Below are positions 11,653 through 21,046 of a stretch of 64,000 nt of DNA, one piece after another; positions within the stretch are counted from its first letter, which is position 1, and each line of letters starts with the position of its first letter. The DNA comes from Heliomicrobium modesticaldum Ice1 (GTDB taxonomy: Bacteria > Bacillota > Desulfitobacteriia > Heliobacteriales > Heliobacteriaceae), in contig NC_010337.2 in assembly GCF_000019165.1 (NCBI RefSeq), forward strand, positions 1,355,001 to 1,419,000, read 5' to 3'. Both the position numbers and the translations under genes were made by a program. The notes beneath the pieces are model-generated. The model was not told the DNA's origin. It did not search any database and saw only the letters and a list, made by a program, of their open reading frames with translations.

Positions 11653-12177
11653 ATGTTTTGCGATGAATGCAAAAAGCGTCCGGCAACGGTCCATGTGACC
11701 AAGATTGTCAACGGGCAGAAATCGGAGGTCAACCTCTGCGAGGAGTGCGCCCGCGCCCACCATAAGGAATGGAGCATGGCCTATGACAATAATTTTCCCA
11801 TCAACAAGTTCTTAGCCGGGTTGCTCGGCTTCGACACCGGAAAAACGGCCGGTTCTGTCAACCTGAACCTCCATGGGCCGGGCAAATGCGAGCACTGCGG
11901 TGCCAGCTACAGCCAGATCAGCCAGACAGGGCGGTTGGGCTGCCACCAGTGTTACGGCCGGTTCCAGGACAAGGTGGAGCCGCTGCTGCGGCGTGTGCAA
12001 GGTTCTAACCGCCATACGGGCAAGGTACCCAAACGCAGCGGCGGCAGCATCCGCTTGCAGCGGGAGATCCAGAACCTGCGCGTCCGGTTGCAACAGCACG
12101 TGTCCAACGAGGAGTTTGAGCAGGCGGCGCGGCTTCGCGACCAGATCCGCGAGTTGGAAAAAGGTATGGCAGAGTGA
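11653..12177 (+). CDS. mcsA: McsA, activator of the McsB arginine kinase
   Basis: A 174-residue zinc-binding protein. Four Cys pairs (CDEC, CEEC, CEHC, CHQC) form two zinc modules in the first two thirds, and a UvrB/UvrC-type motif (EEFEQAARLRDQIRELE) closes the protein. In Bacillus it binds and activates McsB and modulates CtsR. I start at the ATG at 11653, which follows a GAGGGGGG site at good spacing and gives the canonical MFCDECKKRPATVHVT beginning; an in-frame GTG at 11614 is not needed. The stop overlaps the ribosome-binding site of mcsB. Confidence 0.95.
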   Translation: MFCDECKKRPATVHVTKIVNGQKSEVNLCEECARAHHKEWSMAYDNNFPINKFLAGLLGFDTGKTAGSVNLNLHGPGKCEHCGASYSQISQTGRLGCHQCYGRFQDKVEPLLRRVQGSNRHTGKVPKRSGGSIRLQREIQNLRVRLQQHVSNEEFEQAARLRDQIRELEKGMAE

Positions 12178-12188
12178 GGGGGATGACG

Positions 12189-13253
12189 ATGCGCGATCGT
12201 TTTGTCAATCAGGCTTTGACCAAGTGGATGGAAGGAACGGGAAAAGAGTCGGAGATCGTCATCAGTTCCCGTGTGCGGCTCGCCCGCAACCTCTGTGACA
12301 TCCCCTTCCCTAATGTAGCTACTGCGGAGCAGGCCAAGGCCGTCGTCAGCCAGGTGGAAAGGGCGATCAAGGATGCCGCAGTCGAACAAACCTCGGGCGA
12401 TCTGATTTTTGTCAATCTGGAAGAGTTGGCGCCCCTCGACCGGCTGGTGCTTGTCGACAAACACCTGATCAGTCCTCAGCATGCCGAAGAGGCCGCCGGG
12501 AAAGGGCTCATCCTTCGGGCTGATGAAGCCGTCTCCGTGCTGATTAACGAGGAGGATCACCTGCGGATCCAGTGCCTCTTCCCTGGCTTGCAATTAGAGG
12601 AAGCCTGGGAACTGGCCAGCCGGATCGACGACATCCTCGAATCGAAGCTTGACTTTGCCTTTGACGAGAAGCTCGGTTATCTGACTGCCTGTCCGACCAA
12701 CGTAGGCACGGGCTTGCGGGCTTCAGTGATGATGCACCTGCCGGCGCTTGTGCTGACCAATCAGGCTTCCCGTGTACTGGCCTCCTTATCCCAGATTGGG
12801 ATGACCGTTCGCGGGCTTTACGGTGAAGGTACCGACGCCACGGGCAACCTCTTTCAGATCTCCAACCAGGTCACCTTGGGCCGCTCTGAGGAGGAAATCA
12901 TCTCCAACCTGGTTGTCGTGGCCACCCAGCTGATCGACCATGAGCGGATGGCCCGCCAGGTGCTGCTCAAAGAGACGAAGCCCCAACTGGAAGACCGCGT
13001 ATGCCGCGCCTATGGCACATTGACCAGCGCCCGCATCATCAACTCTCAGGAGGCGATGACCCTCTTGTCGAATGTGCGCCTCGGCATCGATCTGGGGATC
13101 ATCCGGGGTGTCTCGCCACAGGTCCTCAACGAGATGCTGGTTTTGACTCGGCCCGCCTTTCTGCAAAAGCTGGCCGGCCGAGAGTTGAGCCCCTTCGAGC
13201 GGGATGTGCAACGGGCCGCTCTGATCCGCGAGCGCTTTAATCTCGACGGGTAG
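12189..13253 (+). CDS. mcsB: protein-arginine kinase McsB
   Basis: A 354-residue phosphagen-kinase homologue that phosphorylates arginines on damaged proteins and on CtsR, marking substrates for ClpC-ClpP. Visible are the nucleotide-binding segment SSRVRLARNL, the catalytic-loop block CPTNVGTGLRASVMMHLP with its cysteine, and near the end RDVQRA, which matches the RDXXRA motif of the allosteric phosphoarginine site. ATG at 12189 is six bases after GAGGGGG; ATG at 12183 and GTG at 12174 are too close to or before it. The gene follows mcsA without a gap. Confidence 0.96.
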   Translation: MRDRFVNQALTKWMEGTGKESEIVISSRVRLARNLCDIPFPNVATAEQAKAVVSQVERAIKDAAVEQTSGDLIFVNLEELAPLDRLVLVDKHLISPQHAEEAAGKGLILRADEAVSVLINEEDHLRIQCLFPGLQLEEAWELASRIDDILESKLDFAFDEKLGYLTACPTNVGTGLRASVMMHLPALVLTNQASRVLASLSQIGMTVRGLYGEGTDATGNLFQISNQVTLGRSEEEIISNLVVVATQLIDHERMARQVLLKETKPQLEDRVCRAYGTLTSARIINSQEAMTLLSNVRLGIDLGIIRGVSPQVLNEMLVLTRPAFLQKLAGRELSPFERDVQRAALIRERFNLDG

Positions 13254-13411
13254 CCGTTCTAGGGACTTTTGGTGTACCGCCTGGCGATCGAGACATGGCC
13301 TAGTCAAAAGGGGCAGGCTTTCGAGGGAGAGCTGCCATGAGGCAAGCGCTCACGGCGATTGAGATGGACATATAGACAGCGTTGATTTGTCTGGAAGGAG
13401 GATGATTCCCC

Positions 13412-15856
13412 ATGATGGGACGTTTTACGGAGCGAGCGCAAAAGGTACTCCTCTTGGCGAAAGAGGAAGCGGTGGCCCTCAAACACCCCGCCGTCGGATC
13501 GGAACACCTGCTGCTAGGATTGATCCGGGAGGGTGAGGGCATCGGAGCGAAGGCTTTGCTCAGCATGCACCTTGACCTGGAACAGGTCCGTCGACAGGTG
13601 ATCCGGCTTGTCGGCGAAGGCGCCAGTGAGCCTTCTGAGATCGGATTGACGCCGCGGGCGAAGCGTGCCCTCGAGCTGGCTAACGAAGAAGGACGGCGCC
13701 AGGGTGTCAACTACGTGGGCACGGAACACATCCTGCTTGGCCTCATCCGTGAAGGCGAAGGTGTCGCCGCCCGCGTCCTGGCTGAACTGGGCCTCACTTT
13801 GGAAAAGGTGCGCCATCAGGTGATGACCCTGCTCGGCGGACCCCAGCCGACTCCTAGCGGAAATGGCAGCAGCGCCGCTGCAGAACGAGGCCGCAAGACG
13901 CCCGCCTTGAATGAGTTCGGCCGCGATCTGACCCAGTTGGCCCGCGACGGCAAACTCGATCCGGTCATCGGCCGGGAGAGAGAGATCGAGCGGGTCGTCC
14001 AGATCCTCTCCCGCCGCACGAAAAACAACCCCGTCCTTATCGGCGAACCTGGCGTCGGCAAGACGGCCGTCGCCGAGGGGCTGGCCCAGCGCATCGTCGA
14101 TGGAAAGGTGCCCGAGACCTTGACCGGCAAGCGGGTCGTCACCTTGGACCTCTCCTCGGTCGTCGCCGGCTCCAAATACCGCGGCGAATTTGAAGAGCGG
14201 CTGAAAAAAGTGATGGACGAGATCCGCCAGGCCGGCAACGTCGTTCTCTTCATCGATGAATTGCACACCCTGATCGGCGCCGGTGCGGCGGAAGGCGCCA
14301 TCGACGCTGCCAACATCCTCAAGCCGGCCTTGGCCCGGGGAGAACTACAGTGCATCGGCGCCACCACGCTGGATGAGTATCGAAAGCACATCGAGCGCGA
14401 TCCTGCCCTGGAGCGGCGTTTCCAGCCGATCACCGTCGGCGAGCCGAAGCGGGAAGAGGCCGTCGCCATCCTCAAGGGACTTCGCGACCGCTATGAGGCC
14501 CACCACCGAGTGCAGATCACCGATGAAGCCATCGAAGCGGCTGTCCGCCTCTCTGATCGGTATATTTCCGACCGCTACCTTCCCGACAAGGCCATCGACC
14601 TGATCGATGAGGCCGCCTCCCGCGTCCGGTTGCAAACCTTCACGGCGCCACCCGATATGAAGGAACTGGAGTCCCGCTTGGAGGGTTTGCGCAAGGAGAA
14701 GGAAGCCGCCGTCCTTTCCCAGGAGTTTGAAAAAGCCGCCCAGTTACGTGATCAGGAGATGCAGTTGCGCGCCCAACTGGAAAAGCAGAAGTCTGACTGG
14801 GAGCATGCCCGGGGCAGCGCCAATACGGTCGTCCGTGAAGAAGATATCGCCCAGATCGTCTCCAGTTGGACCGGTGTTCCAGTCACCCGGCTCGCCGAAA
14901 GCGAAAGCGCGCGCCTGCTGAAGCTTGAAGAGGAGCTGCACCGCCGCGTTATCGGCCAGGACGAAGCTGTCGCTGCTGTCTCCCGGGCTGTCCGTCGCGC
15001 CCGGGCCGGCCTTAAAGATCCTAAGCGCCCCATCGGTTCCTTCATCTTCCTCGGACCCACTGGCGTCGGCAAGACGGAACTGGCCCGCGCCCTGGCCGAA
15101 GCCCTTTTCGGGCAGGAAGATGCCATGGTTCGTATCGACATGTCCGAGTACATGGAAAAACATTCCGTGTCGCGGCTCGTCGGCGCGCCCCCCGGCTACA
15201 TCGGCCATGACGAGGGCGGCCAGTTGACCGAGGCTGTCCGTCGCCGCCCCTACTCTGTCATCCTCCTCGACGAGATTGAAAAGGCCAACCCCGAGGTTTT
15301 CAACATCCTTCTGCAGGTGCTCGAAGACGGGCGGCTCACCGACAGCAAGGGGCGGACCGTCGACTTTCGCAACACGGTAATCATCATGACTTCCAACGTG
15401 GGCGCCCAGACGATCAAGCGCTCCGCTGTCATGGGCTTCAAACCGACGGAGCAGGGCGCCAAGGAGCGGGAAGTCCAGTATGAGGGTATGAAAAACCGGG
15501 TCATGGAGGAATTGAAGCGCAGCTTCCGGCCTGAATTCCTCAACCGCATCGACGAGATGATCGTCTTCCATACGCTGGCCGCCGAAGACATCCGCCGGAT
15601 CGTCGACCTGATGCTCGGCGAGGTGAACCGCCGCTTGGCCGAAGCGGGGCTCTCCATGGAGGTCACCGATGCCGCCCGGGACCACCTGGCCAAGGTCGGC
15701 TATGATGAGACCTTCGGTGCCCGTCCCTTGCGCCGGGCGATCCTGCGGCTCGTGGAAGATGAGATCTCTGAGGCGCTCCTGAAGGGCGAATACAAAGCCG
15801 GCGATCAGATCATCGTCGGTATGGCCGATGGAAAACTAAGCTTTGAGAAAAAGTAG
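13412..15856 (+). CDS. clpC: ATP-dependent Clp protease ATPase ClpC
   Basis: An 814-residue Hsp100 unfoldase that feeds substrates to the ClpP peptidase, including arginine-phosphorylated proteins. It has two N-terminal Clp repeats ([20 protein letters not shown] onward), AAA+ module 1 with GEPGVGKT and VLFIDELHT, a short UvrB/C-like middle domain ([15 protein letters not shown]) typical of ClpC, and AAA+ module 2 with GPTGVGKT and [13 protein letters not shown] 158-bp gap separates it from mcsB. GGAGGATG precedes the ATG. Within the operon it supplies the protease partner for McsB-tagged proteins. Confidence 0.97.
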   Translation: MMGRFTERAQKVLLLAKEEAVALKHPAVGSEHLLLGLIREGEGIGAKALLSMHLDLEQVRRQVIRLVGEGASEPSEIGLTPRAKRALELANEEGRRQGVNYVGTEHILLGLIREGEGVAARVLAELGLTLEKVRHQVMTLLGGPQPTPSGNGSSAAAERGRKTPALNEFGRDLTQLARDGKLDPVIGREREIERVVQILSRRTKNNPVLIGEPGVGKTAVAEGLAQRIVDGKVPETLTGKRVVTLDLSSVVAGSKYRGEFEERLKKVMDEIRQAGNVVLFIDELHTLIGAGAAEGAIDAANILKPALARGELQCIGATTLDEYRKHIERDPALERRFQPITVGEPKREEAVAILKGLRDRYEAHHRVQITDEAIEAAVRLSDRYISDRYLPDKAIDLIDEAASRVRLQTFTAPPDMKELESRLEGLRKEKEAAVLSQEFEKAAQLRDQEMQLRAQLEKQKSDWEHARGSANTVVREEDIAQIVSSWTGVPVTRLAESESARLLKLEEELHRRVIGQDEAVAAVSRAVRRARAGLKDPKRPIGSFIFLGPTGVGKTELARALAEALFGQEDAMVRIDMSEYMEKHSVSRLVGAPPGYIGHDEGGQLTEAVRRRPYSVILLDEIEKANPEVFNILLQVLEDGRLTDSKGRTVDFRNTVIIMTSNVGAQTIKRSAVMGFKPTEQGAKEREVQYEGMKNRVMEELKRSFRPEFLNRIDEMIVFHTLAAEDIRRIVDLMLGEVNRRLAEAGLSMEVTDAARDHLAKVGYDETFGARPLRRAILRLVEDEISEALLKGEYKAGDQIIVGMADGKLSFEKK

Positions 15857-15930
15857 CCTGCAAAAAAGAGGATGCTAGGCAATCGGGTCTCGAAGAAAAG
15901 CTTTCGAAAAGAACATTCGTAAAAATCTGC

Positions 15931-15964
15931 GCCCCCCGTTCCGGTACTGAACGGAGGGCCTTTC
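15931..15964 (+). terminator. probable terminator after clpC
   Basis: GCCCCCCGTTC and GAACGGAGGGC form a strong hairpin with one mismatch, followed by a weak T-rich stretch (CTTTCACTTCT). It probably reduces read-through from clpC into radA; the poor T-run suggests partial termination. Confidence 0.55.
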
Positions 15965-16098
15965 ACTTCTCGTTCCAAGCAGGGGTTTTTTCCTTATTTC
16001 CCGAAAGAGTAAAGACATCCCCAATGATTCCACTGAAAAACAGCCGCAGATCATGCCTTCATGTAACGGAGGCAGAAGCGGGTGAGACGGAGGATGCC

Positions 16099-17475
16099 AT
16101 GGCAAAGGCAAAAAGCCGCTTTTTCTGCTCCCAATGCGGCCAGGAGTCGCTCAAGTGGCTGGGGCGCTGCCCCGGTTGCGGCGCCTGGAATAGCCTTGTG
16201 GAAGAACAAGTGGCGAAAGGAGGGGGAGAGAAGTCCCTTTCTAACCGATTCGGGGCGACCCTGACCGGCGGCCCCATCCATATCGACCAGGCAGAGGTGC
16301 AGAGCAACATCCGCCTCTCCACCGGCATCGCCGAACTGGATCGGGTGCTCGGCGGCGGACTGGTCGTCGGCTCTCTGACCCTGCTGGCCGGCGATCCGGG
16401 CATCGGCAAATCGACCCTGCTGCTCCAGGCGGCTCGGCACATGGCCGCAGCATCAGGACCGGTTTTGTACGTCTCCGGAGAGGAATCGGTCCAGCAGATC
16501 AAGATGCGGGCGCGCCGGCTCGGCATCGAGGGGGTCGATCTCTACCTGCTGGCGGAGACAGACATCGCCGTCGTCATTGAAACGATCCGCCAGCGAAAGC
16601 CCGGTTGGGTCATCATCGACTCCATCCAAACCATGTACTGGGATGAATTAGGATCGGCGCCGGGCAATGTGGCTCAGGTGCGCGAGTGCGCCGCCCAGGT
16701 GATGCGCCTCGCCAAGGACCTGCCTGTCGCCGTCACCCTGGTGGGACATGTGACGAAAGAAGGGGCCATCGCCGGGCCCCGCGTGCTGGAACACATGGTG
16801 GACGCCGTGCTCTACCTAGAAGGCGAACGCCATTACCCCTACCGGGTCCTGCGAGGCGTCAAAAACCGTTTCGGCTCTACCAACGAGCTGGGCATCTTTG
16901 AGATGATCGGACAAGGCATGGTGGAGGTCCCTAACCCCTCGGCCTTTTTCCTGGCCGAGCGCACCCAAGGGGTGGCCGGTTCTGTCGTCGTCCCCTGCAT
17001 GGAGGGGACCCGCCCGGTCTTGGTCGAGGTCCAGGCGCTGGTGGCGGCCACCAGTTTCGGCCAACCTCGCCGCATGGCCACAGGCCTTGACTACAACCGG
17101 ACGGTCCTGCTGGCGGCGGTCCTCGATAAACGGATCGGCCTCCAACTGGGGCAACAGGACATCTATGTCAATGTAGCCGGTGGACTGAAGATCGCCGAAC
17201 CGGCAGCCGATCTGGCCGTCGTGACGGCTATCGCCTCCAGTTGGCGCAACCAGCCGGCTGACCCCGAGGCTGTCGTCATCGGCGAAGTAGGGCTCACCGG
17301 AGAGGTGCGCGCCGTCGGGCACCTGGAAAAGCGCATGCATGAGGCGCTCAAGTTGGGATTCACCCGCTGTGTTTGCCCGAAACAAAACCGGAAATACTTG
17401 AAGGAAGATACAGGGATCGAAGTGATTGCAGTAGAAACAGTGGAAGAAGCACTCGCCGCACTTTTGGGAGGATAG
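16099..17475 (+). CDS. radA: DNA repair protein RadA (Sms)
   Basis: A 458-residue RecA-like ATPase and helicase acting in recombination branch migration. It has an N-terminal C4 zinc finger (CSQCGQESLKWLGRCPGCGAW), a Walker A GDPGIGKST, the RadA signature KNRFG (in GVKNRFGSTNE), and a C-terminal Lon-protease-like domain. ATG at 16099 is preceded by GGAGG and begins with the finger; the open frame extends upstream but has no better start. It sits between clpC and disA, the order also known from Bacillus. Confidence 0.96.
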   Translation: MAKAKSRFFCSQCGQESLKWLGRCPGCGAWNSLVEEQVAKGGGEKSLSNRFGATLTGGPIHIDQAEVQSNIRLSTGIAELDRVLGGGLVVGSLTLLAGDPGIGKSTLLLQAARHMAAASGPVLYVSGEESVQQIKMRARRLGIEGVDLYLLAETDIAVVIETIRQRKPGWVIIDSIQTMYWDELGSAPGNVAQVRECAAQVMRLAKDLPVAVTLVGHVTKEGAIAGPRVLEHMVDAVLYLEGERHYPYRVLRGVKNRFGSTNELGIFEMIGQGMVEVPNPSAFFLAERTQGVAGSVVVPCMEGTRPVLVEVQALVAATSFGQPRRMATGLDYNRTVLLAAVLDKRIGLQLGQQDIYVNVAGGLKIAEPAADLAVVTAIASSWRNQPADPEAVVIGEVGLTGEVRAVGHLEKRMHEALKLGFTRCVCPKQNRKYLKEDTGIEVIAVETVEEALAALLGG

Positions 17476-17478
17476 CCC

Positions 17479-18540
17479 ATGAGAGAACCGGACGAAAAGT
17501 TTTTGCGGGCACTCCGCGTCCTCGCTCCGGGAACCCCCTTGCGGGAGGGTTTGGAGAACATCCTGCGGGCAAAAACGGGCGGGCTCATCGTCATCGGCGA
17601 CAGCCGGCAGGTGCTGGACATAGTGGAGGGCGGTTTTTTGATCAACTGTCCCTATTCACCGGCAGCTCTTTACGAACTGGCCAAGATGGACGGGGCCATC
17701 GTCCTCAACAGCGACGCCAGCCGCATCCTCTACGCCAATACGCAACTCGTCCCCGATCCGGGCATTCCTTCCGGGGAAACGGGCATCCGCCACCGTACGG
17801 CAGAGCGGGTGGCCCGCCAGACAGGAGAAATGGTCGTCTCCATCTCCCAGCGCCGGGGGATCATCACCCTCTACCAGGGCGCGCTCCGCTATACCCTGCG
17901 CGACATCCCCACCATCCTGACAAAAGCCAACCAAGGGTTGCAGACCCTGGAAAAGTACAAGTCCGTGATCAACAAGTCGCTGAACAACCTGACGGCGCTG
18001 GAGTTTCAGGATCTTGTCACCGTCTTCGACGTGGCCCGGATCCTGCAACGGATCGAGATGTTCTCCCGCATGTTCCAGGAGATGCAGCAGTACACCTGCG
18101 AGTTAGGCAACGAGGGGCGCCTCGTGCGCATGCAGATGGCCGAGCTGGTTGACAACGTGGAGGAACAGGGGCAGTCGATCATCGAGGATTATCGGACAAC
18201 GGATAACCGGACCGTCTCGCAGATCCGCGAAGAGATCCACCACCACTCCAACGACATCCCCGACCTGATCCCCATCGCCCGCGCCCTCGGCTATGGGGCA
18301 GGTTTGGGTGTTCTCGATATGTCCGTCTCTCCGCGGGGGTACCGCGTTTTGGCGAAAATCCCGCGCCTGCCCTATTCGGTCGTAGAAAACCTGGTCGGCG
18401 CCTTTGGCGGGCTCCAGAACGTCTGCCGTGCCTCTACGGAAGAACTCGACGAGGTCGAGGGCATCGGCGAGGTCCGGGCCCGTGCGATCAAGGAAGGGTT
18501 GCGCCGCCTGCGCGAACAGGTGTTGCTCGGGGAAGGTTGA
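17479..18540 (+). CDS. disA: DNA integrity scanning protein / diadenylate cyclase DisA
   Basis: A 353-residue octameric protein that makes cyclic di-AMP from two ATP and stops doing so when it meets DNA lesions or recombination intermediates, which delays sporulation. The N-terminal DAC domain shows the DGA motif (KMDGAIVLN) and RHRTAERVARQTG. A helical spine follows, and a helix-hairpin-helix DNA-binding domain lies at the C-terminus (ELDEVEGIGEVRARAIKEGL). It starts four bases after radA with GGGAGG as binding site. Its stop is one base from the stop of a convergent coat-like gene, so the two transcripts meet without a visible terminator. Confidence 0.96.
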   Translation: MREPDEKFLRALRVLAPGTPLREGLENILRAKTGGLIVIGDSRQVLDIVEGGFLINCPYSPAALYELAKMDGAIVLNSDASRILYANTQLVPDPGIPSGETGIRHRTAERVARQTGEMVVSISQRRGIITLYQGALRYTLRDIPTILTKANQGLQTLEKYKSVINKSLNNLTALEFQDLVTVFDVARILQRIEMFSRMFQEMQQYTCELGNEGRLVRMQMAELVDNVEEQGQSIIEDYRTTDNRTVSQIREEIHHHSNDIPDLIPIARALGYGAGLGVLDMSVSPRGYRVLAKIPRLPYSVVENLVGAFGGLQNVCRASTEELDEVEGIGEVRARAIKEGLRRLREQVLLGEG

Positions 18541-18541
18541 G

Positions 18542-19027
18542 TCAGTTCCCTCCGCCCGTTGAGCCGCTGGGGCCTTGCGACGAATTGCTCCCTGTTGCAG
18601 CTTCGCCGCTGCTCTGACCGCCCCGTTTTTGATCCTGCAATGACTGGGACAGGGAATGAAACTCCTGGAAGACCTGCTGCGCCTGCATCAGATCGGCCGG
18701 GTGCAGGTGGTACCAGCCGCGCTGCAGCATCAGGTGAAAGAGTTCCCTGTGGCAGGCCTGCGTTTCGTTCAGAATGGCCATCAGATCCTGATAGAGGCCC
18801 GGCTTTCCCGCATCCAGGGCAGCCTGGTTGCATATCTGGGCCAGCTGCTTCTCGGTGCTTATCATGTCCCAGAACATCTCCTGAGCGGTCAGGCCGTCGA
18901 AAGCCTGGGAACCTGTCCCGTTCCCTGTTGCCTGGTTATATCCGAGACCGTTTCCTTGACTATTCCCCTGGCCTTGGCCTTTGGGCGACTGGCGGGAAGT
19001 TTTTCGCATTTTCAGTGCGCCGGCCAT
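18542..19027 (-). CDS. spore coat protein, CotF family
   Basis: A 161-residue protein. A G/Q/N-rich N-terminus (residues 15-40) and an S/G-rich tail (from about 135) flank a helical core, LTAQEMFWDMISTEKQLAQICNQAALDA..ELFHLMLQRGWYHL, which resembles the Coat F domain found in spore-coat and ferritin-like proteins. It is the second gene of a minus-strand pair, 13 bp after the gene at 19041-19727, and is convergent with disA. The family assignment rests on the helical core; a role in the coat is inferred. Confidence 0.78.
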   Translation of the reverse strand: MAGALKMRKTSRQSPKGQGQGNSQGNGLGYNQATGNGTGSQAFDGLTAQEMFWDMISTEKQLAQICNQAALDAGKPGLYQDLMAILNETQACHRELFHLMLQRGWYHLHPADLMQAQQVFQEFHSLSQSLQDQKRGGQSSGEAATGSNSSQGPSGSTGGGN

Positions 19028-19040
19028 ATCCTGTCCCCCT

Positions 19041-19727
19041 TCATGACCATAAGCCCATACCGCCGACCTGGCAGTGCTGCAGCATCACCTTCAGATGTCG
19101 CTGGTGCATCTGGCTTGCCCGTTCCAAGGCCGTCATCACGCCGTCGTCACTGGTGGATCGGGCAAAGTGCCGGCATTTGCGAGCGGCATTCATCTCCAGC
19201 GCCATCAGTTCGACGAGCAACAACAGGTCTTTATCGGTAAGGGCGTTCGTCCCGGCTGACATCGCCGGGGTGGCAGAGGTCGCGTACATCGGTTGGGACG
19301 CCGGGACAGTGTACCCGTAAGCGGGCGCGCCGAAGGGAAAGGTCCCCGCCATCATCATGGGAGAGTTGTCGCCCATGATCGGAGAAGCGCCGCCCGGCGG
19401 GGTGAAACCGCCTGCGAAGGTGGCTGGACCTGTGCGAGAGAGGCCTTGATCTTCCTGCGAGTCCCCTCCGCTTTGCTTTCCCTGGTGATGGCCTGGATTG
19501 TTCTTTTGTCCTTGTCCCCGTCCTTGTCCCTGCTGCGAATCGCCTTTTCCCTGCTGACTCGTCTTTGGGTTATCTGGTTGATTCGGATCTCGCGGTCCTG
19601 CAGCGCTGCGGAAACCTGTCGGCAAAGTGGTCTGTCCCGGCCAGTGGGACGGCGGGTAGATGACTACCGATGCTGCCGGAACAGGGATGCCGGATTGATG
19701 ATGGCTGTTGTTTTGGTCGGCCTGCAC
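19041..19727 (-). CDS. low-complexity putative spore coat protein
   Basis: A 228-residue protein that I do not place in a named family. Residues 1-105 are low-complexity, rich in Q, G, K, P, N and D; residues 105-155 are rich in M, P, A, G and Y; residues 160-228 are a helical segment (LTDKDLLLLVELMALEMNAARKCRHFA) resembling the helices of coat and ferritin-like proteins. GTG start with an AAAGGGG site 7 bases upstream. Its operon with a CotF-like gene suggests a coat or exosporium role. Confidence 0.65.
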   Translation of the reverse strand: MQADQNNSHHQSGIPVPAASVVIYPPSHWPGQTTLPTGFRSAAGPRDPNQPDNPKTSQQGKGDSQQGQGRGQGQKNNPGHHQGKQSGGDSQEDQGLSRTGPATFAGGFTPPGGASPIMGDNSPMMMAGTFPFGAPAYGYTVPASQPMYATSATPAMSAGTNALTDKDLLLLVELMALEMNAARKCRHFARSTSDDGVMTALERASQMHQRHLKVMLQHCQVGGMGLWS

Positions 19728-19834
19728 GGTCGCGCCCCTTTCTGACGGCCAGTATTCAATGCAAAGTTTGCGCCGACGGGCGCAAGTTATGCGATTTTTC
19801 AGGTCACAGACGATGATGAAAATGGTTTTTCATA

Positions 19835-19860
19835 GAAAAAAGCGACCGCATCGCGGTCGC
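19835..19860 (-). terminator. terminator of the minus-strand Cys-rich gene
   Basis: GCGACCGC and GCGGTCGC form a perfect stem with a three-base loop. On the minus strand the stem is followed by a T-run (complement of 19835-19841). It ends the transcript of the gene at 19912-20307. Confidence 0.85.
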
Positions 19861-19911
19861 CTGCACTCGTGGGCGGGCCTGAAGGGACAACCGTCCTCTC
19901 AGGTCATGGGA

Positions 19912-20307
19912 TCAGGTGAAGTTGAATACTCTTAACGTGGAGACCTTTTCGTGCTCTCGCTGGAGCACATCGGCCAAAGTCAGACCCAGACTGTGGCAAA
20001 GCGCCGTCAGGTAAAAGATGGATTTCCCCATCTCGCTCTCAATGATTTCCCGGCAGTTGGGGCACAACTCGCCGTCAAGGTGGCTGTCAAGCAGCTGTTT
20101 TAGGTCCGCGAGGGTCGCTTCTGGCGGGATGGCAGACTTCTCGGCCCGGACTTTGATACAGCCGCAGTGGGTCACTGCCTTCACCACCGCCCGGTTTACC
20201 CGGGCATTGGATTCCTGAGACTTGGAGATGATGTCCAGGATGCTTTGGTGGCGAATCAAAAATTCCGCAACCGTATCCTGAAACCGTTGGCACGCCAAGT
20301 CCTTCAT
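19912..20307 (-). CDS. small Cys-containing protein, DUF1573-like
   Basis: A 131-residue protein resembling a Firmicutes family often labelled DUF1573 (recognition moderate). Features are a helical N-terminus (FQDTVAEFLIRHQSILDIISKSQESNARVNRAVVKAVT), a CGC motif (HCGCIKV), and CPNCREIIE followed by a helical end. The cysteines could bind metal or be redox active; no function is established. ATG at 20307 is chosen because a strong promoter lies at 20350-20379, so upstream start codons would not be transcribed. It is monocistronic, with its own terminator at 19835-19860. Confidence 0.75.
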   Translation of the reverse strand: MKDLACQRFQDTVAEFLIRHQSILDIISKSQESNARVNRAVVKAVTHCGCIKVRAEKSAIPPEATLADLKQLLDSHLDGELCPNCREIIESEMGKSIFYLTALCHSLGLTLADVLQREHEKVSTLRVFNFT

Positions 20308-20349
20308 GCTCCAATGCTCCCGTCCTTTCCCAACCGGATGTTTGCACTT

Positions 20350-20379
20350 ATTATAGCGGTGACAGTCAAGGATTGTCAA
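20350..20379 (-). promoter_or_regulatory. sigma-A promoter of the DUF1573-like gene
   Basis: On the minus strand TTGACA (complement of 20374-20379) and TATAAT (complement of 20350-20355) are separated by 18 bp, both perfect matches to consensus. Transcription should start near 20343. Confidence 0.85.
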
Positions 20380-20429
20380 TGAAGGGGCGAAGCGGCGGCC
20401 AATGGGACCGAGGGGAAAGGAGGAAGAGC

Positions 20430-20906
20430 GTGTTTGCCATCGGTGACAAGGTGGTCTACCCCATGCATGGCGCCGGCGTGATCGAGGCTGTAGAGGAGCG
20501 AGAGGTGCTGGGGGAGAAGCGGCTCTATTATGTGCTTCGTCTATCCTTGGGCGATATGCGCATCTTGGTTCCCAGCGGACAGATCGCGGAGATCGGACTG
20601 AGGCAGGTCATCGACGCCATCGAGGCTGATCAGGTGATGTCCGTGCTTCAGTCGAGAAAGTCGGTCATGTCCAATAACTGGCATCGACGTTACCGTGCCA
20701 ACTTGGACAAAATGAAAACCGGCGACGTGTACGCTGTCGCAGAGGTGGTCCGCAACCTGATCCGCCGCAACCAAGAGAAAGGCCTGTCCACGGGAGAACG
20801 GCGGATGCTCGAAAATGCGAAACAGATCCTTGTCAGTGAACTCGTCTTGGCCTATGACACCCCGCCGGAACAGATTGAAGCCATGCTGTCCCGGTTGCTG
20901 GCCTGA
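20430..20906 (+). CDS. CarD/CdnL-family RNA polymerase-binding regulator
   Basis: A 158-residue protein of the CarD_TRCF family. The N-terminal Tudor-like domain (FAIGDKVVYPMHGAGVIEAVEER) binds the RNA polymerase beta subunit in characterised members, and the C-terminal helical part (from about residue 65, SVMSNNWHRRYRANLDKMKTGD) contacts promoter DNA to stabilise open complexes. GTG start seven bases after AAAGGAGG. It lies upstream of yacL-ispDF-gltX, a common Clostridia order. A housekeeping role in transcription initiation is inferred from the family. Confidence 0.92.
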   Translation: MFAIGDKVVYPMHGAGVIEAVEEREVLGEKRLYYVLRLSLGDMRILVPSGQIAEIGLRQVIDAIEADQVMSVLQSRKSVMSNNWHRRYRANLDKMKTGDVYAVAEVVRNLIRRNQEKGLSTGERRMLENAKQILVSELVLAYDTPPEQIEAMLSRLLA

Positions 20907-20926
20907 GGGCCGACGGGGCTTTTTTG
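20890..20926 (+). terminator. probable terminator after the carD-like gene
   Basis: A two-part hairpin (CCCGGTT with GACGGGG, and inner GGCC/GGCC) overlaps the end of the gene and is followed by TTTTTT. A new promoter begins 50 bp downstream, consistent with a transcript end. Confidence 0.55.
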
Positions 20927-20973
20927 CTTTTTTAAGCTAAAAAATATATTCTATTCAAAAAATATCCATATCC

Positions 20974-21002
20974 TTGCCGTAGATGCGTTTTTCCCGTATA
21001 AT
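20974..21002 (+). promoter_or_regulatory. sigma-A promoter of yacL-ispDF
   Basis: TTGCCG at 20974-20979 and TATAAT at 20997-21002 with a 17-bp spacer. The start codon of the PIN/TRAM gene is 45 bp downstream. Confidence 0.85.
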
Positions 21003-21046
21003 GTTAATGTTACTTTGTTAAAAATAATAGTGAAGGAGGTGATAGG

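Noticed and set aside
13254..13411. A possible second CtsR site before clpC
   Set aside because: Only one half-site-like AGTCAAA is seen near 13306; the second repeat is missing at the needed spacing.
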